Of a DNA stretch of 64,000 bases, positions 34,159 through 45,810 are shown one piece after another. The position numbers were made by a program, and so were the translations under genes. Where the stretch lies: positions 17,398-81,397 of the forward strand of contig CAZMCC010000002.1 in the NCBI GenBank assembly GCA_964564695.1, in the 5' to 3' direction. The number at the start of each line of letters is the position of its first letter. Positions within the stretch are counted from its first letter, which is position 1. The notes beneath the pieces were generated by a model, which did no database searches, had not been told where the DNA came from, and was given only the letters and a program-made list of their open reading frames with translations. Origin of the DNA: CAZMCC01 sp964564695 (GTDB taxonomy: Bacteria > Planctomycetota > Phycisphaerae > Phycisphaerales > UBA1924).

Positions 34159-34314
34159 GACAGTCGGGGATCGACGGCCTTGCCAAGCCTGCCGGGGGGT
34201 ACTCCGATCCCCCCGCAGCCCGGTTTGCGGGGTCCGGGATCTGGAGTATGCTGGGGGGTAGCCCGCATTCGCCGGGCTTGGGAATTGAGCGGGGAACGGG
34301 ATCGGAGCTATGCC

Positions 34315-35196
34315 ATGCCAGGACGCATGCGCCACGGGCGTACGGGGAAGTGTAATTATCTGCGCGCGTTCACCCTCATCGAACTGCTCGTGGTCATCGC
34401 CGTTATCGCTCTGCTGGTCGGCATCCTGATGCCCGCGCTGGGCAAGGCCCGCGAGACGGGGTGGACAACGGTGTGCGGCTCGAACATGCGCCAGGTCGCG
34501 ATGGCGGCGTTCAACTACGCCCACGACAACGAGGAGCAGATCTGGCCCAGCGACACCTGGGCACGCCAGGTTGTTGCTGGGGTGACTACGCCCGGCCTGC
34601 TTTACCAGTACATGGACGGATCCGGCAAGGTCACCTCGTGTCCGAAGAACAAGCGCCGCGGCAAGAACCTTCGGGACTCTCGCACCGCCATTGACGGCGG
34701 ACCGATGGACATTTTCACGAGTAAGTTGGTCCTCGACTTCGACTACACGATGCTCGACGAGGTCGAGGGCTACCGCCTTGGCACCGAGGTCGAGATGTGG
34801 TGGATCACCAACCCCGCGGCCTCGGCCGGGCGCATCATCGCGGGTCCCGACCCCAGCATCGACCTCACCCGGGCCCGCAACATGTGGCTCTTCGTCGAGG
34901 AGAGCACGTACTGGTACAACGAAGAGTTCCGCGATGGCTGGTGGGGCAATGACGACCAGGTCACCACGCGCCACCCGTACGGGGCCGGCAAAAAAGGCGG
35001 CGGGCACGTCGCGTACGTGGACGGCTCCGCCGAGATCCTCGTCCTGCCGCAGGGCCGGGCCGAGGAGCTCATGGAGACCAACGCCGACTTCGAGGCCAAC
35101 GACGTCTACGCCCATCTGCCCGGCAAGTCCAACTTTTACAAGATCAGCGACGACTCGGCCGCGTATCCGTACGGCTGGATCAACAAGCCGCGGTGA
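34315..35196 (+). CDS. Prepilin-type N-terminal cleavage/methylation domain protein
   Basis: Encodes 293 residues. A short basic leader is followed by FTLIELLVVIAVIALLVGIL, the class III signal cleaved before Phe by a prepilin peptidase. The downstream domain (ETGWTTVCGSNMRQVAMAAF) and the late GGGHVAYVDGSAEIL motif are those of planctomycete pseudopilin-like proteins with a C-terminal DG motif. They are often present in many copies and have unknown roles in secretion or the cell surface. The ATG at 34315 was chosen for leader length. A similar protein lies downstream of gyrB. Confidence 0.82.
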   Translation: MPGRMRHGRTGKCNYLRAFTLIELLVVIAVIALLVGILMPALGKARETGWTTVCGSNMRQVAMAAFNYAHDNEEQIWPSDTWARQVVAGVTTPGLLYQYMDGSGKVTSCPKNKRRGKNLRDSRTAIDGGPMDIFTSKLVLDFDYTMLDEVEGYRLGTEVEMWWITNPAASAGRIIAGPDPSIDLTRARNMWLFVEESTYWYNEEFRDGWWGNDDQVTTRHPYGAGKKGGGHVAYVDGSAEILVLPQGRAEELMETNADFEANDVYAHLPGKSNFYKISDDSAAYPYGWINKPR

Positions 35197-35351
35197 TTGT
35201 GCCGGTGTTGTGAGGGTTTTGCGGGGGCGATTTTCGACTCGAAACGAGGGCCTGACGGCCCCCGCGCGCCTATGATTCCGGGCATGCGGCCGGATGCGTC
35301 TTTGCGGCGGATTTTCCGCGAAAAACGCCGCCTTTGGGGCCTGTCCGGCGC

Positions 35352-38171
<2,820 letters not shown>

Positions 38172-38226
38172 GCGCCGGGGCAGTCGGCGGCCGATAATGA
38201 TGGGAACCTGTTTGGGAGGTCCCGTC

Positions 38227-39111
38227 ATGCGTCGCGCATTCACGCTCATCGAGCTGCTCGTCGTCATCGCCGTCATTGCCCTGCTGGTGGGCATCCTGCT
38301 CCCCGCGATCGCTAGCGCCCGCAAGACCGCCCGGGCCACGGTGTGCATGTCGCAGCTGCGCGGCATCGGGCAGGGCCTGGTGCTGTACAACGGCGACAAC
38401 GCCGAGGCCGTGATCCCCTCCTACAACATGACCACCACCGGCGGCGGCGCCGACGACCCGCTCGACGGCTGGGGGCCGATCCTCGACCGCGACGGGTACA
38501 TGACCGCCACCCAGCAGGCGGGCGGCAACCCCTTCTACTGCCCCGACACGGTCGACGTCGCCGGCGTCGCGTCCGGCCAGACGGGCACGGACCCCAACAA
38601 CCCCAAGGGCTGGCTGGATTGGCCGTTCATCCGCAGCGGGTCGGCCAACATCCCCACGACCATCGAGCTCCGCGGCTTCGACAAGATCATCCGGGTGGCG
38701 TACTGGATCAACGCCGACAACCCGATCGGCGGGGTGGTGACCATCGTTCCCGACCTGTTCTACACGTTGAGCGTGGGGTATGGGCCGGACGGGAACAAGG
38801 CGGTCATGCAGCAGATGCAGCTCCGGGCGTTCAGCCGGCCGCAGAACCTGGTGTCGATCGCGGACGGGCTGTACGCCGGTCGCCAGCGGGACAACCAGGT
38901 GGGGATGACCAACTCGCGCATCGGTTACCGGCATCCCGGCAAGTTCGGCGCGGCCAACGTCGTCTTTGCCGACGGGCATGTGGAGCCCCTGGGGGGCAAG
39001 GAATTCCCGCGGGCCCTGGGGGGCGCCAACCCCCCGGAGGAGATCCGCAGGGAGAACGGGAAGCTCAAGCCGACCGTCTACGCCGACCCCGAGCGGACGC
39101 TCGACCTGTGA
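38227..39111 (+). CDS. Prepilin-type N-terminal cleavage/methylation domain protein, second copy
   Basis: Encodes 294 residues beginning MRRAFTLIELLVVIAVIALL, with a GGGAGGT ribosome-binding site 6 bases before the ATG. The stalk region (SQLRGIGQGLVLYNGDNAEA) and the C-terminal HPGKFGAANVVFADGHVEP correspond to the DG-type planctomycete pseudopilins. It is related to the protein at 34315, with gyrB between them. It is likely processed by a prepilin peptidase and assembled or held at the inner membrane. Confidence 0.83.
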   Translation: MRRAFTLIELLVVIAVIALLVGILLPAIASARKTARATVCMSQLRGIGQGLVLYNGDNAEAVIPSYNMTTTGGGADDPLDGWGPILDRDGYMTATQQAGGNPFYCPDTVDVAGVASGQTGTDPNNPKGWLDWPFIRSGSANIPTTIELRGFDKIIRVAYWINADNPIGGVVTIVPDLFYTLSVGYGPDGNKAVMQQMQLRAFSRPQNLVSIADGLYAGRQRDNQVGMTNSRIGYRHPGKFGAANVVFADGHVEPLGGKEFPRALGGANPPEEIRRENGKLKPTVYADPERTLDL

Positions 39112-39188
39112 TCGGATCCTGCGCGTGCGCCCGGCCGCCCCCGGCGGACGCTCGCGGCCGAGGGCCGGCGTGCCGATAACCTTGCCCT

Positions 39189-40517
39189 ATGGGCCTGCTT
39201 GAACGCATCGAGAAGTCGTCGGGTGGGGGTGCGGTTGTCGGGGTGATCGGCCTCGGCTATGTCGGTCTGCCGCTCGCGCGGGCGTTTCACGACGCCGGTG
39301 GGGGGGGGATGAGCGTGCTGGGCTTCGACATCGACCCGGCCAAGATCTCGGCCCTGGCCGAGGGGCGGTCGTACATCCACCACTTCGGCCCCGACTTCGT
39401 CGCGGGCATGGCCCGCTCGGGGAGGTTCAAGGCCACCAGCGACTTTGCGCGCCTGCGCGAGGCGGACGCGATCCTGGTGTGCGTGCCGACGCCGCTGGGG
39501 CGCCACCTCGAGCCGGACCTGTCCTACGTGGAGCGCACGAGCGACGACATCGCCAAGGCCCTGCGCCCGGGTCAGCTGGTCGTGCTCGAGTCGACGACCT
39601 ATCCGCGCACGACGCGGGAGGTCATGCTGCCGCGGCTGGAGAGGACCGGGCTCAAGTGCGGCTCGGACGCGGGGTTCTACCTCGCGTTCAGCCCCGAGCG
39701 CGAGGACCCCGGTCGCACCGACCACACGACCACGACCATCCCCAAGCTCGTGGGCGGCATCGACGCCCCGAGCACGAAGGTCGCGGCGGCGCTCTACCGC
39801 AGATGCGTCAAGAAGGTCATCGAGGTCTCGACGGCCGAGGTCGCCGAGGCGGCGAAGCTACTGGAGAACATCTACCGCGCGGTGAACATCGCGATGGTGA
39901 ACGAGATGAAGGTGGTGCTGACGGAGATGGGGATCGACATCTGGGAAGTGATCGCGGCGGCGAGCACCAAGCCCTTCGGGTTCCAGCCGTTCTACCCCGG
40001 CCCGGGCCTGGGCGGGCACTGCATCCCCATCGACCCGTTCTACCTGACGTGGAAGGCCCGCGAATACGGCCAGCCCACCCGGTTCATCGAGCTCGCGGGG
40101 GAGATCAACCACTCGATGCCGAAGTACGTCGTCGGGCGGCTCGCGGCGGCGCTGAACGACCGCGGGCGCGCGGTGAAGGGCTCGCGCGTGCTCGTGCTGG
40201 GCTTGAGCTACAAGCCCGACATCGACGACGTGCGCGAGAGCCCGAGCCTGGAGCTCATCGAGCTGCTGCGCGACCAGGGGGCCCACGTGGATTACAACGA
40301 CCCGCACGTGCCGGCGACGCACCAGATGCGCAAGTACGACCTCAAGATGACGAGCGTCCCGCTGACGCCCGAATCGCTCGCGGGGTACGACGCGGTGCTC
40401 ATCAGCACGAACCACAAGGCGTACGACTGGGCGTTTATCGCCCGGCACGCGAAGCTGGTGGTGGACACGCGGAACGCGATGAACGGCGTCGACTCGGCCA
40501 ACGTGGTGAAGTCGTAG
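39189..40517 (+). CDS. Nucleotide-sugar dehydrogenase (UDP-HexNAc dehydrogenase, WbpA/WecC-like)
   Basis: Encodes 442 residues. It oxidises a UDP-sugar C6 hydroxyl to a uronate with NAD. The NAD site is VGVIGLGYVGLPLARAF, the central domain has AKLLENIYRAVNIAMVNEM, and the catalytic Cys is in PGPGLGGHCIPIDPFYL. The C-terminal domain has VLVLGLSYKPDIDDVRESPS. Sequence style favours UDP-N-acetylhexosamine dehydrogenases over UDP-glucose dehydrogenase. A run of nine G at 39300-39308 lies near the start. It supplies uronates for a surface glycan together with the nearby genes. Confidence 0.88.
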   Translation: MGLLERIEKSSGGGAVVGVIGLGYVGLPLARAFHDAGGGGMSVLGFDIDPAKISALAEGRSYIHHFGPDFVAGMARSGRFKATSDFARLREADAILVCVPTPLGRHLEPDLSYVERTSDDIAKALRPGQLVVLESTTYPRTTREVMLPRLERTGLKCGSDAGFYLAFSPEREDPGRTDHTTTTIPKLVGGIDAPSTKVAAALYRRCVKKVIEVSTAEVAEAAKLLENIYRAVNIAMVNEMKVVLTEMGIDIWEVIAAASTKPFGFQPFYPGPGLGGHCIPIDPFYLTWKAREYGQPTRFIELAGEINHSMPKYVVGRLAAALNDRGRAVKGSRVLVLGLSYKPDIDDVRESPSLELIELLRDQGAHVDYNDPHVPATHQMRKYDLKMTSVPLTPESLAGYDAVLISTNHKAYDWAFIARHAKLVVDTRNAMNGVDSANVVKS

Positions 40518-40523
40518 CGGGAC

Positions 40524-41285
40524 TCAGGCCCGCTTGAACGCGCCGTTGAGATAGAACCCGCTCAGCACGAACGACGCGAACTCGCGGTTCCACTTCACCA
40601 GGAGCTTCTTCCACAGCGACGCCTTCATGCCTTTGTTCATCGGCCACTCCCACACCGGCAGGAGTTCCGTGGCGACCGGCGCCCAGCCGGTGGCCTTGGT
40701 CATGTCAAGAAACTGCCGGTAGTCAAAGAGCGCGATGTGCCCCAGGGCGCGCCGCTGGTTTTCATATTGGTTGTTGCGAAAGGTGCTCCACGAGGCGATC
40801 AATGGCTGGCGAACAACCAGATAGCCGCCGGCGGCACGGCATTGCCTCAGCATGTCCCACGGGTTCTCGAGATGTTCGAGCACGTCGATGAGCATGACGA
40901 TGTCGAACGGGCCCTCGCGGTCGGTGAACAGGCGTTCACGGAGGTCCAGATCCGGGAACCGGGCGCGGGCCGAGGCGACACCGTCGGGGGCGACTTCGAA
41001 ACCCGTTGGAATGAGGTTGCACTGGGGGCGGGCCGCTCGAATGAGCGAGAGAGCCTCCATGAAGACCCAGGCGTTCCCCGTCCCGATGTCCGCGATGCGG
41101 ATGTGCTCTTTCCCAACCGCGTCCACCGCGGCGAGCAGTCCCGGCAGGATGTCGACGTGCTTGGTCGGCTTGGTGTTAAGCCAATCGGCGTGTTCCGTGC
41201 TCCAATACCCGCCGTCGGAGTAGCTATCGGTCGCCGAAACGGCCTGCGTCGGGCCGCGCCGTGGTTGCTCACTCTCCTGTGTCAC
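40524..41285 (-). CDS. SAM-dependent methyltransferase
   Basis: Encodes 253 residues from a GTG start that overlaps the stop of the upstream frameshifted gene (GTGA). SAM motifs are RIADIGTGNAWVFMEAL, GFEVAPDGVASARA and DIVMLIDVLEHLENPWDML. The tail (LVKWNREFASFVLSGFYLNG) suggests membrane association. It is the last of three consecutive minus-strand methyltransferase genes in a glycan neighbourhood, so sugar or glycolipid methylation is likely. It converges with the nucleotide-sugar dehydrogenase. Confidence 0.8.
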   Translation of the reverse strand: MTQESEQPRRGPTQAVSATDSYSDGGYWSTEHADWLNTKPTKHVDILPGLLAAVDAVGKEHIRIADIGTGNAWVFMEALSLIRAARPQCNLIPTGFEVAPDGVASARARFPDLDLRERLFTDREGPFDIVMLIDVLEHLENPWDMLRQCRAAGGYLVVRQPLIASWSTFRNNQYENQRRALGHIALFDYRQFLDMTKATGWAPVATELLPVWEWPMNKGMKASLWKKLLVKWNREFASFVLSGFYLNGAFKRA

Positions 41286-42021
41286 CAGTGTTCCCCCACC
41301 GAGCCCTCGATAACCAAGCCGCCGCCCTCGACGCGGTCACGTCGTTCGACCGCGGCAATCCCGGGAATCGCGCTCTCGCTGTACCCCATGCGCCGCACGT
41401 CGGCAAAGCCGGCTTCCACAAAGCGGGCCGACAGCGAGCGCTCATCGTACAGCCACTTGTGCGAATGCGGGTCGTTCAGGGTGCGGTACATCCGGTTGAG
41501 CAGTCCACCGCCGGGCGGGCCCCTGGCCGGCGCAGCTGGAGCATCGCGAGCAGCCAGTCGGCCGTCAGGCCCGTGTCGGCCCCCTGCCATTCACCGGTCT
41601 GCGGACCGGCTCCCGGCTCCCTGTTTGTCTGCGGCTCGGGGTTGTAGCACAGCCTGACCTGAAACTCGAGGTCGGGCACGACCATCCGGCAGATCCCGCC
41701 GGGGCGGAGCACACGCACGCACTCCCGCAGGAGCTGTCGAGCCTCATTGAGGTGCAGGTGCTCCAGCGTGTGGCTTGCGTACACCGCGCGGAAGGCTCCG
41801 TCGGCCCAAGGCAGTGGCTTGCGCAGGTCGTGCCGCACGACCGACGTGCTCCACTGTGTCGCCCCCTCCCGGCGAGGGATCAGCCTCAGCGCTGTCAGCA
41901 CCTTGCGGGTTCGAGGTCGGCGAGCGAGCGCCGCGTGTAGCGACCCGTCGACGTTGAGCCATTCCGATGGCGTCGTGGCGCCGCAACCGAGGTGCAGGTA
42001 TTCACTCTCCGGACGCGTCAT
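41282..42021 (-). pseudogene. Frameshifted SAM-dependent methyltransferase
   Basis: The first frame (from 42021) encodes YLHLGCGATTPSEWLNVDG, AVYASHTLEHLHLNEARQLL and VLRPGGICRMVVPDLEFQVR. Near 41520 homology jumps to another frame, GLLNRMYRTLNDPHSHKWLY and SARFVEAGFADVRRMGYSES. The intact paralog at 42087 has the same two parts joined without a break (RRPSPPGG, then LYRTLNDFRAHKW). Adding one base in the four-base C/G run at 41520-41523 would restore a full protein of about 246 residues. The downstream frame's stop overlaps the next gene in the normal way. It is either a recent mutation or a sequencing or assembly indel. Confidence 0.8.
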
Positions 42022-42086
42022 CGCACAACCTCCCCGAAGGCGTAATTCAACAAGCGGGCAACTACAAAAATACCATAGATGCGACT

Positions 42087-42848
42087 CTACGCCATTCTTA
42101 TGCCTTCGACCGCTAACCCGCCGTTCAGCACGCGGTCGGGCAGCTCAACCGCTTCAATGTCGTGAATTCGGCTCTCGCGGCAGCCGCAGCGTGACACGTC
42201 CGCGAACCCGGCCTCGAAGAACCGCGCGCACAGCGACTTCTCGTCGTACATCCACTTGTGGGCGCGGAAGTCGTTGAGCGTCCGGTAAAGCCGGTAGACC
42301 GGGTTGCTGCCGCCGGGCGGGCTCGGGCGACGCATCCCCATCATCCGCAGGAGCCGGTCGGCCGCGAGCGACGTGTCGCACCCGGACCAGTCGCCGCCCT
42401 CTTCGCCGGCGCCCGCCCCCCCCGAGGTCGATCCCGCCGCGGCGTCGGGGCCATAGCACAGGCGGACCTGGTATTCGAGGTCGGGCACCACCATGCGGCA
42501 CACGCCGCCGGGCTTGAGCACCCGGAAGCATTCCTTGAGCACGCGCCGGGCCTCGTTGAGGTGCACGTGCTCCAGGGTGTGGCTGGCGTACACGGCCTCG
42601 AAGGTGCCGTCCTTCCACGGGAAGGTCTTGCGCAGGTCATGGATCGTGATCGAGGCGTTCCAGCTCACGCCCGGGCGGGGCGGGGGGCCGATGCCGACCT
42701 TCGAGAGGGCCTTCTGGATGCGGGGATGCTTCGCGACAATCGCCCCCCACGAGCCGTCGACATTCAGCCAGCCCTGCGGCGTGATCATGCCGCACCCCAA
42801 GTGCAGCTTGGTGGGCGGGTTGGTGGTGGGGGCGGGGGGACGGGCCAT
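42087..42848 (-). CDS. SAM-dependent methyltransferase (glycan cluster)
   Basis: Encodes 253 residues. KLHLGCGMITPQGWLNVDGS is motif I, followed by TFEAVYASHTLEHVHLNEA and CFRVLKPGGVCRMVVPDLEY. The late part (VYRLYRTLNDFRAHKWMYDE, FFEAGFADVSRCGCRESRI) is a recognition region shared with the frameshifted neighbour. Proteins of this pattern occur in polysaccharide loci and are thought to methylate sugars or lipid-linked intermediates. It heads a three-gene minus-strand operon and is divergent from the GDP-fucose synthase-like gene. Confidence 0.82.
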   Translation of the reverse strand: MARPPAPTTNPPTKLHLGCGMITPQGWLNVDGSWGAIVAKHPRIQKALSKVGIGPPPRPGVSWNASITIHDLRKTFPWKDGTFEAVYASHTLEHVHLNEARRVLKECFRVLKPGGVCRMVVPDLEYQVRLCYGPDAAAGSTSGGAGAGEEGGDWSGCDTSLAADRLLRMMGMRRPSPPGGSNPVYRLYRTLNDFRAHKWMYDEKSLCARFFEAGFADVSRCGCRESRIHDIEAVELPDRVLNGGLAVEGIRMA

Positions 42849-43021
42849 GGGGCGAGACTAGGTATCGGCGTGAACGAGGGGCCGGGGTGCCCGGGGTCGG
42901 TGCTTTGACCGACCCCGGAGGTGCGCGCCCCGCGCCAAAGGGTCCCTCATGAACGTCCGATACAATGCCGGACGCGCCGTGTCCAACCTCGACGAGGGAC
43001 CCCGCGCGAGGGAGACGTTTC

Positions 43022-44008
43022 ATGCCAGACGCGGCGTTCAACTGGGCCGGCAAGAAGGTCATCGTCACCGGCGGCGCCGGGTTCATCGGCAAGCAGGTCG
43101 TGCGCGTGCTCAAGGAGCGGGGGGTCCGCGAGAGCGACCTCTTCGTGCCGCGGCGCAAGGACTTTGACCTCACGGGTGAGGGCGGCGTGCGCCGGCTGTA
43201 CGAGACGGCGTTCGGGGGCAAGGGGAAGACCGACGTCGTCATCCACCTGGCCGCGGAAGTGGGGGGGATCGGGGCCAACCGCGCCAACCCGGGCCGCTAC
43301 TTCTTCGCGAACATGGCGATGGCGCTGCACCTGATCGAACTCGGGCGCGTCGACGGGCTCGTCGATCGCGGCGGGAAGTTCGTGCAGGTCGGGACGATCT
43401 GCGCCTACCCGAAGTTCACCCCCGTGCCGTTCAATGAAGAGGAGCTCTGGAACGGGTACCCCGAAGAGACCAACGCGCCGTACGGCGTGGCGAAGAAGGC
43501 CGCGTGGCAGATGCTCGACGCGTACAAGCTCCAGTACGCCATGAAGTCGAGCTACGTGCTGCCGGTGAACCTGTACGGGCCGAATGACAATTTCGACCTC
43601 AACTCGAGCCACGTGATCCCGGCGCTGATCCGCAAGTGCATCGAGGCCCAGCAGCGCGGCGACGACAAGATCGTGAGCTGGGGCACGGGCTCGGCGAGCC
43701 GCGAGTTCCTGTACTCCGACGACGCGGCCGACGGGATCGTGCGCGCGGCGGAGGTGATGGACGACCCCACGCCGATCAACCTGGGCGCGAGCTTCGAGAT
43801 CACGATCAAGAACCTCGTCGAGCTGATCGTGAAGCTCACGGGATTCACGGGCCGCATCGAGTGGGACCCGACGAAGCCCGACGGCCAGCCGCGCCGCTGC
43901 CTGGACACGAGCCGTGCCCAGAAGCTGCTGGGGTGGAAGGCGAAGGTCGGATTCGAGGAAGGGCTGAAGCGGACGATCCAGTGGTACCGCGAGCACCCGT
44001 CGAAATAA
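43022..44008 (+). CDS. fcl: GDP-L-fucose synthase-like epimerase/reductase
   Basis: Encodes 328 residues of the extended SDR family. The NAD(P) site is KVIVTGGAGFIGKQVV, VIHLAAEVGGIGANRANPG follows, and the catalytic Tyr-Lys pair is in APYGVAKKAAW. NLYGPNDNFDLNSSHVIPAL and the C-terminal SREFLYSDDAADGIV are characteristic of GDP-L-fucose synthase, which makes GDP-fucose from GDP-4-keto-6-deoxymannose. No gmd gene is adjacent. The ATG at 43022 gives MPDAAFNWAG just before the nucleotide site. Confidence 0.85.
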   Translation: MPDAAFNWAGKKVIVTGGAGFIGKQVVRVLKERGVRESDLFVPRRKDFDLTGEGGVRRLYETAFGGKGKTDVVIHLAAEVGGIGANRANPGRYFFANMAMALHLIELGRVDGLVDRGGKFVQVGTICAYPKFTPVPFNEEELWNGYPEETNAPYGVAKKAAWQMLDAYKLQYAMKSSYVLPVNLYGPNDNFDLNSSHVIPALIRKCIEAQQRGDDKIVSWGTGSASREFLYSDDAADGIVRAAEVMDDPTPINLGASFEITIKNLVELIVKLTGFTGRIEWDPTKPDGQPRRCLDTSRAQKLLGWKAKVGFEEGLKRTIQWYREHPSK

Positions 44009-44010
44009 GG

Positions 44011-44034
44011 GACGCGAGCGCAAGCGAGTGGAGT
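44011..44034 (+). repeat. Dispersed GAGCGCAAGCGAG repeat, copy 3
   Basis: GACGCGAGCGCAAGCGAGTG begins two bases after the fcl stop. It is identical over 20 bases to the minus-strand copy at 2348-2371. Confidence 0.7.
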
Positions 44035-44089
44035 AGGTTCGACGTGGGAGCACGGCAACAATGCCCCACGCCCCCACGGAGAGTCACCC

Positions 44090-44449
44090 ATGCCTTACGT
44101 CGACGGATTCCTCCTCACCATCCCCACCAAGCACCTCGCCGCGTACAAGAAGATGGCGACCAAGGCCTCGAAGGTCTGGACCGAGTACGGCGCGATCCAA
44201 TACGTCGAATGCCTCGGCGACGACCTCAAGATCAAGGGCATGGCGTCGTTCACCAAGGCGGCCGGCGCCAAGAAGGGCGAGACCGTCGTCTTCTCGTGGG
44301 TGATGTGGAAGACCAAGGCCCAGCGCAACAGCGCCAACAAGAAGATCATGAAGGATCCCCGCCTCGCGAAGATGATGCAGGAGGCCAAGATCCCCATGGA
44401 AATGAGCCGCATGAACTTCGGCGGGTTCAAGGTCGCGGTGCAGAAGTAA
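44090..44449 (+). CDS. DUF1428 family protein
   Basis: Encodes 119 residues. MPYVDGFLLTIPTKHLAAYK, then YGAIQYVECLGDD, KGETVVFSWVMWKTKAQRNS and PMEMSRMNFGGFK match DUF1428, a ferredoxin-like dimeric alpha-beta barrel family (E. coli YbaA) of unknown function. It starts 81 bases after fcl and is flanked on both sides by copies of the dispersed repeat, so it may be an independent unit inserted among glycan genes. Confidence 0.88.
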   Translation: MPYVDGFLLTIPTKHLAAYKKMATKASKVWTEYGAIQYVECLGDDLKIKGMASFTKAAGAKKGETVVFSWVMWKTKAQRNSANKKIMKDPRLAKMMQEAKIPMEMSRMNFGGFKVAVQK

Positions 44450-44452
44450 GAG

Positions 44453-44474
44453 CCGCGAGCGCGAGCGAGTGGAG
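44453..44474 (+). repeat. Dispersed GAGCGCAAGCGAG repeat, copy 4
   Basis: GCCGCGAGCGCGAGCGAGTG begins four bases after the DUF1428 stop and differs from the main form by one base. Confidence 0.6.
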
Positions 44475-44484
44475 TCGGCTGATG

Positions 44485-45732
44485 TCAGGCGGAGGTGGAG
44501 TGCTCGAGCGAGCGGTGGCATATTGAAGCCATCCGTCGCTCGCTTGCGCTCGCGGCCCTTATCGCCACCTCCTCGTGCACGCTCCAGAAGTGCTCGAACG
44601 AATGCCGGATCGACATCGGCTGGATCATCGCGTGGCCCGCGGCCCCCATCCGGGCCCGCAGGGCGGCATCGCCCACGAGCCCCGCGATCGTGGCCGCCCA
44701 GCGGCGCGCATCATCGGCGGGGAGCACGTACCCCGTCGGGTTGGGCGTGGGGGGAGGGGCGTGGCGGACGACTTCGCTCGGGCCGCCCTGATCGGTCACA
44801 ATCACCGGCAGCCCGGCCGACTGCGCCTCCATCACGACCTGCCCGAGCGTGTCGGTGGTCGAGGGGAACGCGAACAGGTCGGCCGCGGCGTACAAGCGCG
44901 ACAGCTCGGCCCCGTGGCGGAAGCCCAGGAACACGCCGCCGTGGCCCGCGAGGTCGACCTCCATCGGCTTGCGGTACGGCCCGTCGCCGATGACGATGAG
45001 CTGCGCCTTCTGGTGCACGATTCCCCGCGTCGCCTTCCACACCCGCGCGAGGTACGGCAGGTTCTTCTCGACGCTCACGCGCCCGACATAGAGGACCTTC
45101 ACCGCCGCGGGGTCGACGCCGGGGTAGCCGCGCCAGAACTCGCCCACGTTCGCGGGCCGGTGCTTTGTGTGGAAGGTGTCGGTGTCGATGCCGGGGAGCA
45201 GCTTGACGATGTTCTCGCGGGGGAAGCCGATGCGGACGATCGCGTCGGCGTAATCGAGCGAGCGCGTGAACAGGCGCGAGAACGGGCGATAGAACCGGCT
45301 CATCACCCGCGTGCAGATCCACGTGCACACCGCGTCCTGGAACAGGTGCTCGACGTATGCGGGGAAATCGGTGTGGTACGTGCCGACGAGCGGCACGCCC
45401 AGGCGCTTCGCCGCCTTCACCCCGGCGAACCCGACCGGGCCCGGGGTGCTCACGTGGATCACGTCCGGGCGTCGGCGACGGGCCTCGGCGATCAGGCGCC
45501 CCGTCGGCGCCAGCACGACCTCGAGATGCTCATACCCCGGCATCGACCGGGCGTACGGCGGGCGCACGTTCACGATGTTCGGCCGGTCCGGGCAGGGGAT
45601 GCGCGTCGACGTGATGATGGTGAGGTCGCGCCCACCCCCCACGGCGTTCAGCGCCTGGTCGCCGACGTTTCGGATGAAGCGTGAGACGCCGTTGACGTCG
45701 CCGAGCGTGTCGGTGAAGAGGCAGACCCGCAT
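44485..45732 (-). CDS. GT4 glycosyltransferase (SqdX/mannosyltransferase-like)
   Basis: Encodes 415 residues. MRVCLFTDTLGDVNGVSRFI, RPDVIHVSTPGPVGFAGVKA and LVGTYHTDFPAYVEHLF form the acceptor domain. VLYVGRVSVEKNLPYLARVW and FAFPSTTDTLGQVVMEAQSA form the donor domain with its Glu. This pattern resembles GDP-mannose alpha-mannosyltransferases and SqdX. The last 27 residues (AIRAASASERRMASICHR onward) come from a copy of the dispersed repeat at 44535-44558, so the original C-terminus has been extended by repeat DNA. Confidence 0.87.
   Translation of the reverse strand: MRVCLFTDTLGDVNGVSRFIRNVGDQALNAVGGGRDLTIITSTRIPCPDRPNIVNVRPPYARSMPGYEHLEVVLAPTGRLIAEARRRRPDVIHVSTPGPVGFAGVKAAKRLGVPLVGTYHTDFPAYVEHLFQDAVCTWICTRVMSRFYRPFSRLFTRSLDYADAIVRIGFPRENIVKLLPGIDTDTFHTKHRPANVGEFWRGYPGVDPAAVKVLYVGRVSVEKNLPYLARVWKATRGIVHQKAQLIVIGDGPYRKPMEVDLAGHGGVFLGFRHGAELSRLYAAADLFAFPSTTDTLGQVVMEAQSAGLPVIVTDQGGPSEVVRHAPPPTPNPTGYVLPADDARRWAATIAGLVGDAALRARMGAAGHAMIQPMSIRHSFEHFWSVHEEVAIRAASASERRMASICHRSLEHSTSA
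44535..44558 (-). repeat. Dispersed GAGCGCAAGCGAG repeat, copy 5 (inside a gene end)
   Basis: On the minus strand it reads GCCGCGAGCGCAAGCGAGCG and is translated as AASASERR near the C-terminus of the GT4 gene. It forms an inverted pair with copy 4, about 60 bases away. Confidence 0.6.
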
Positions 45733-45810
45733 GCGCGAGAGTCTATGAAGAACCCGCGGCGCGAGTGTAAATATCCCGTGAAGAGGCGTCGGCCCGTCCG
45801 CAACCGGGTT

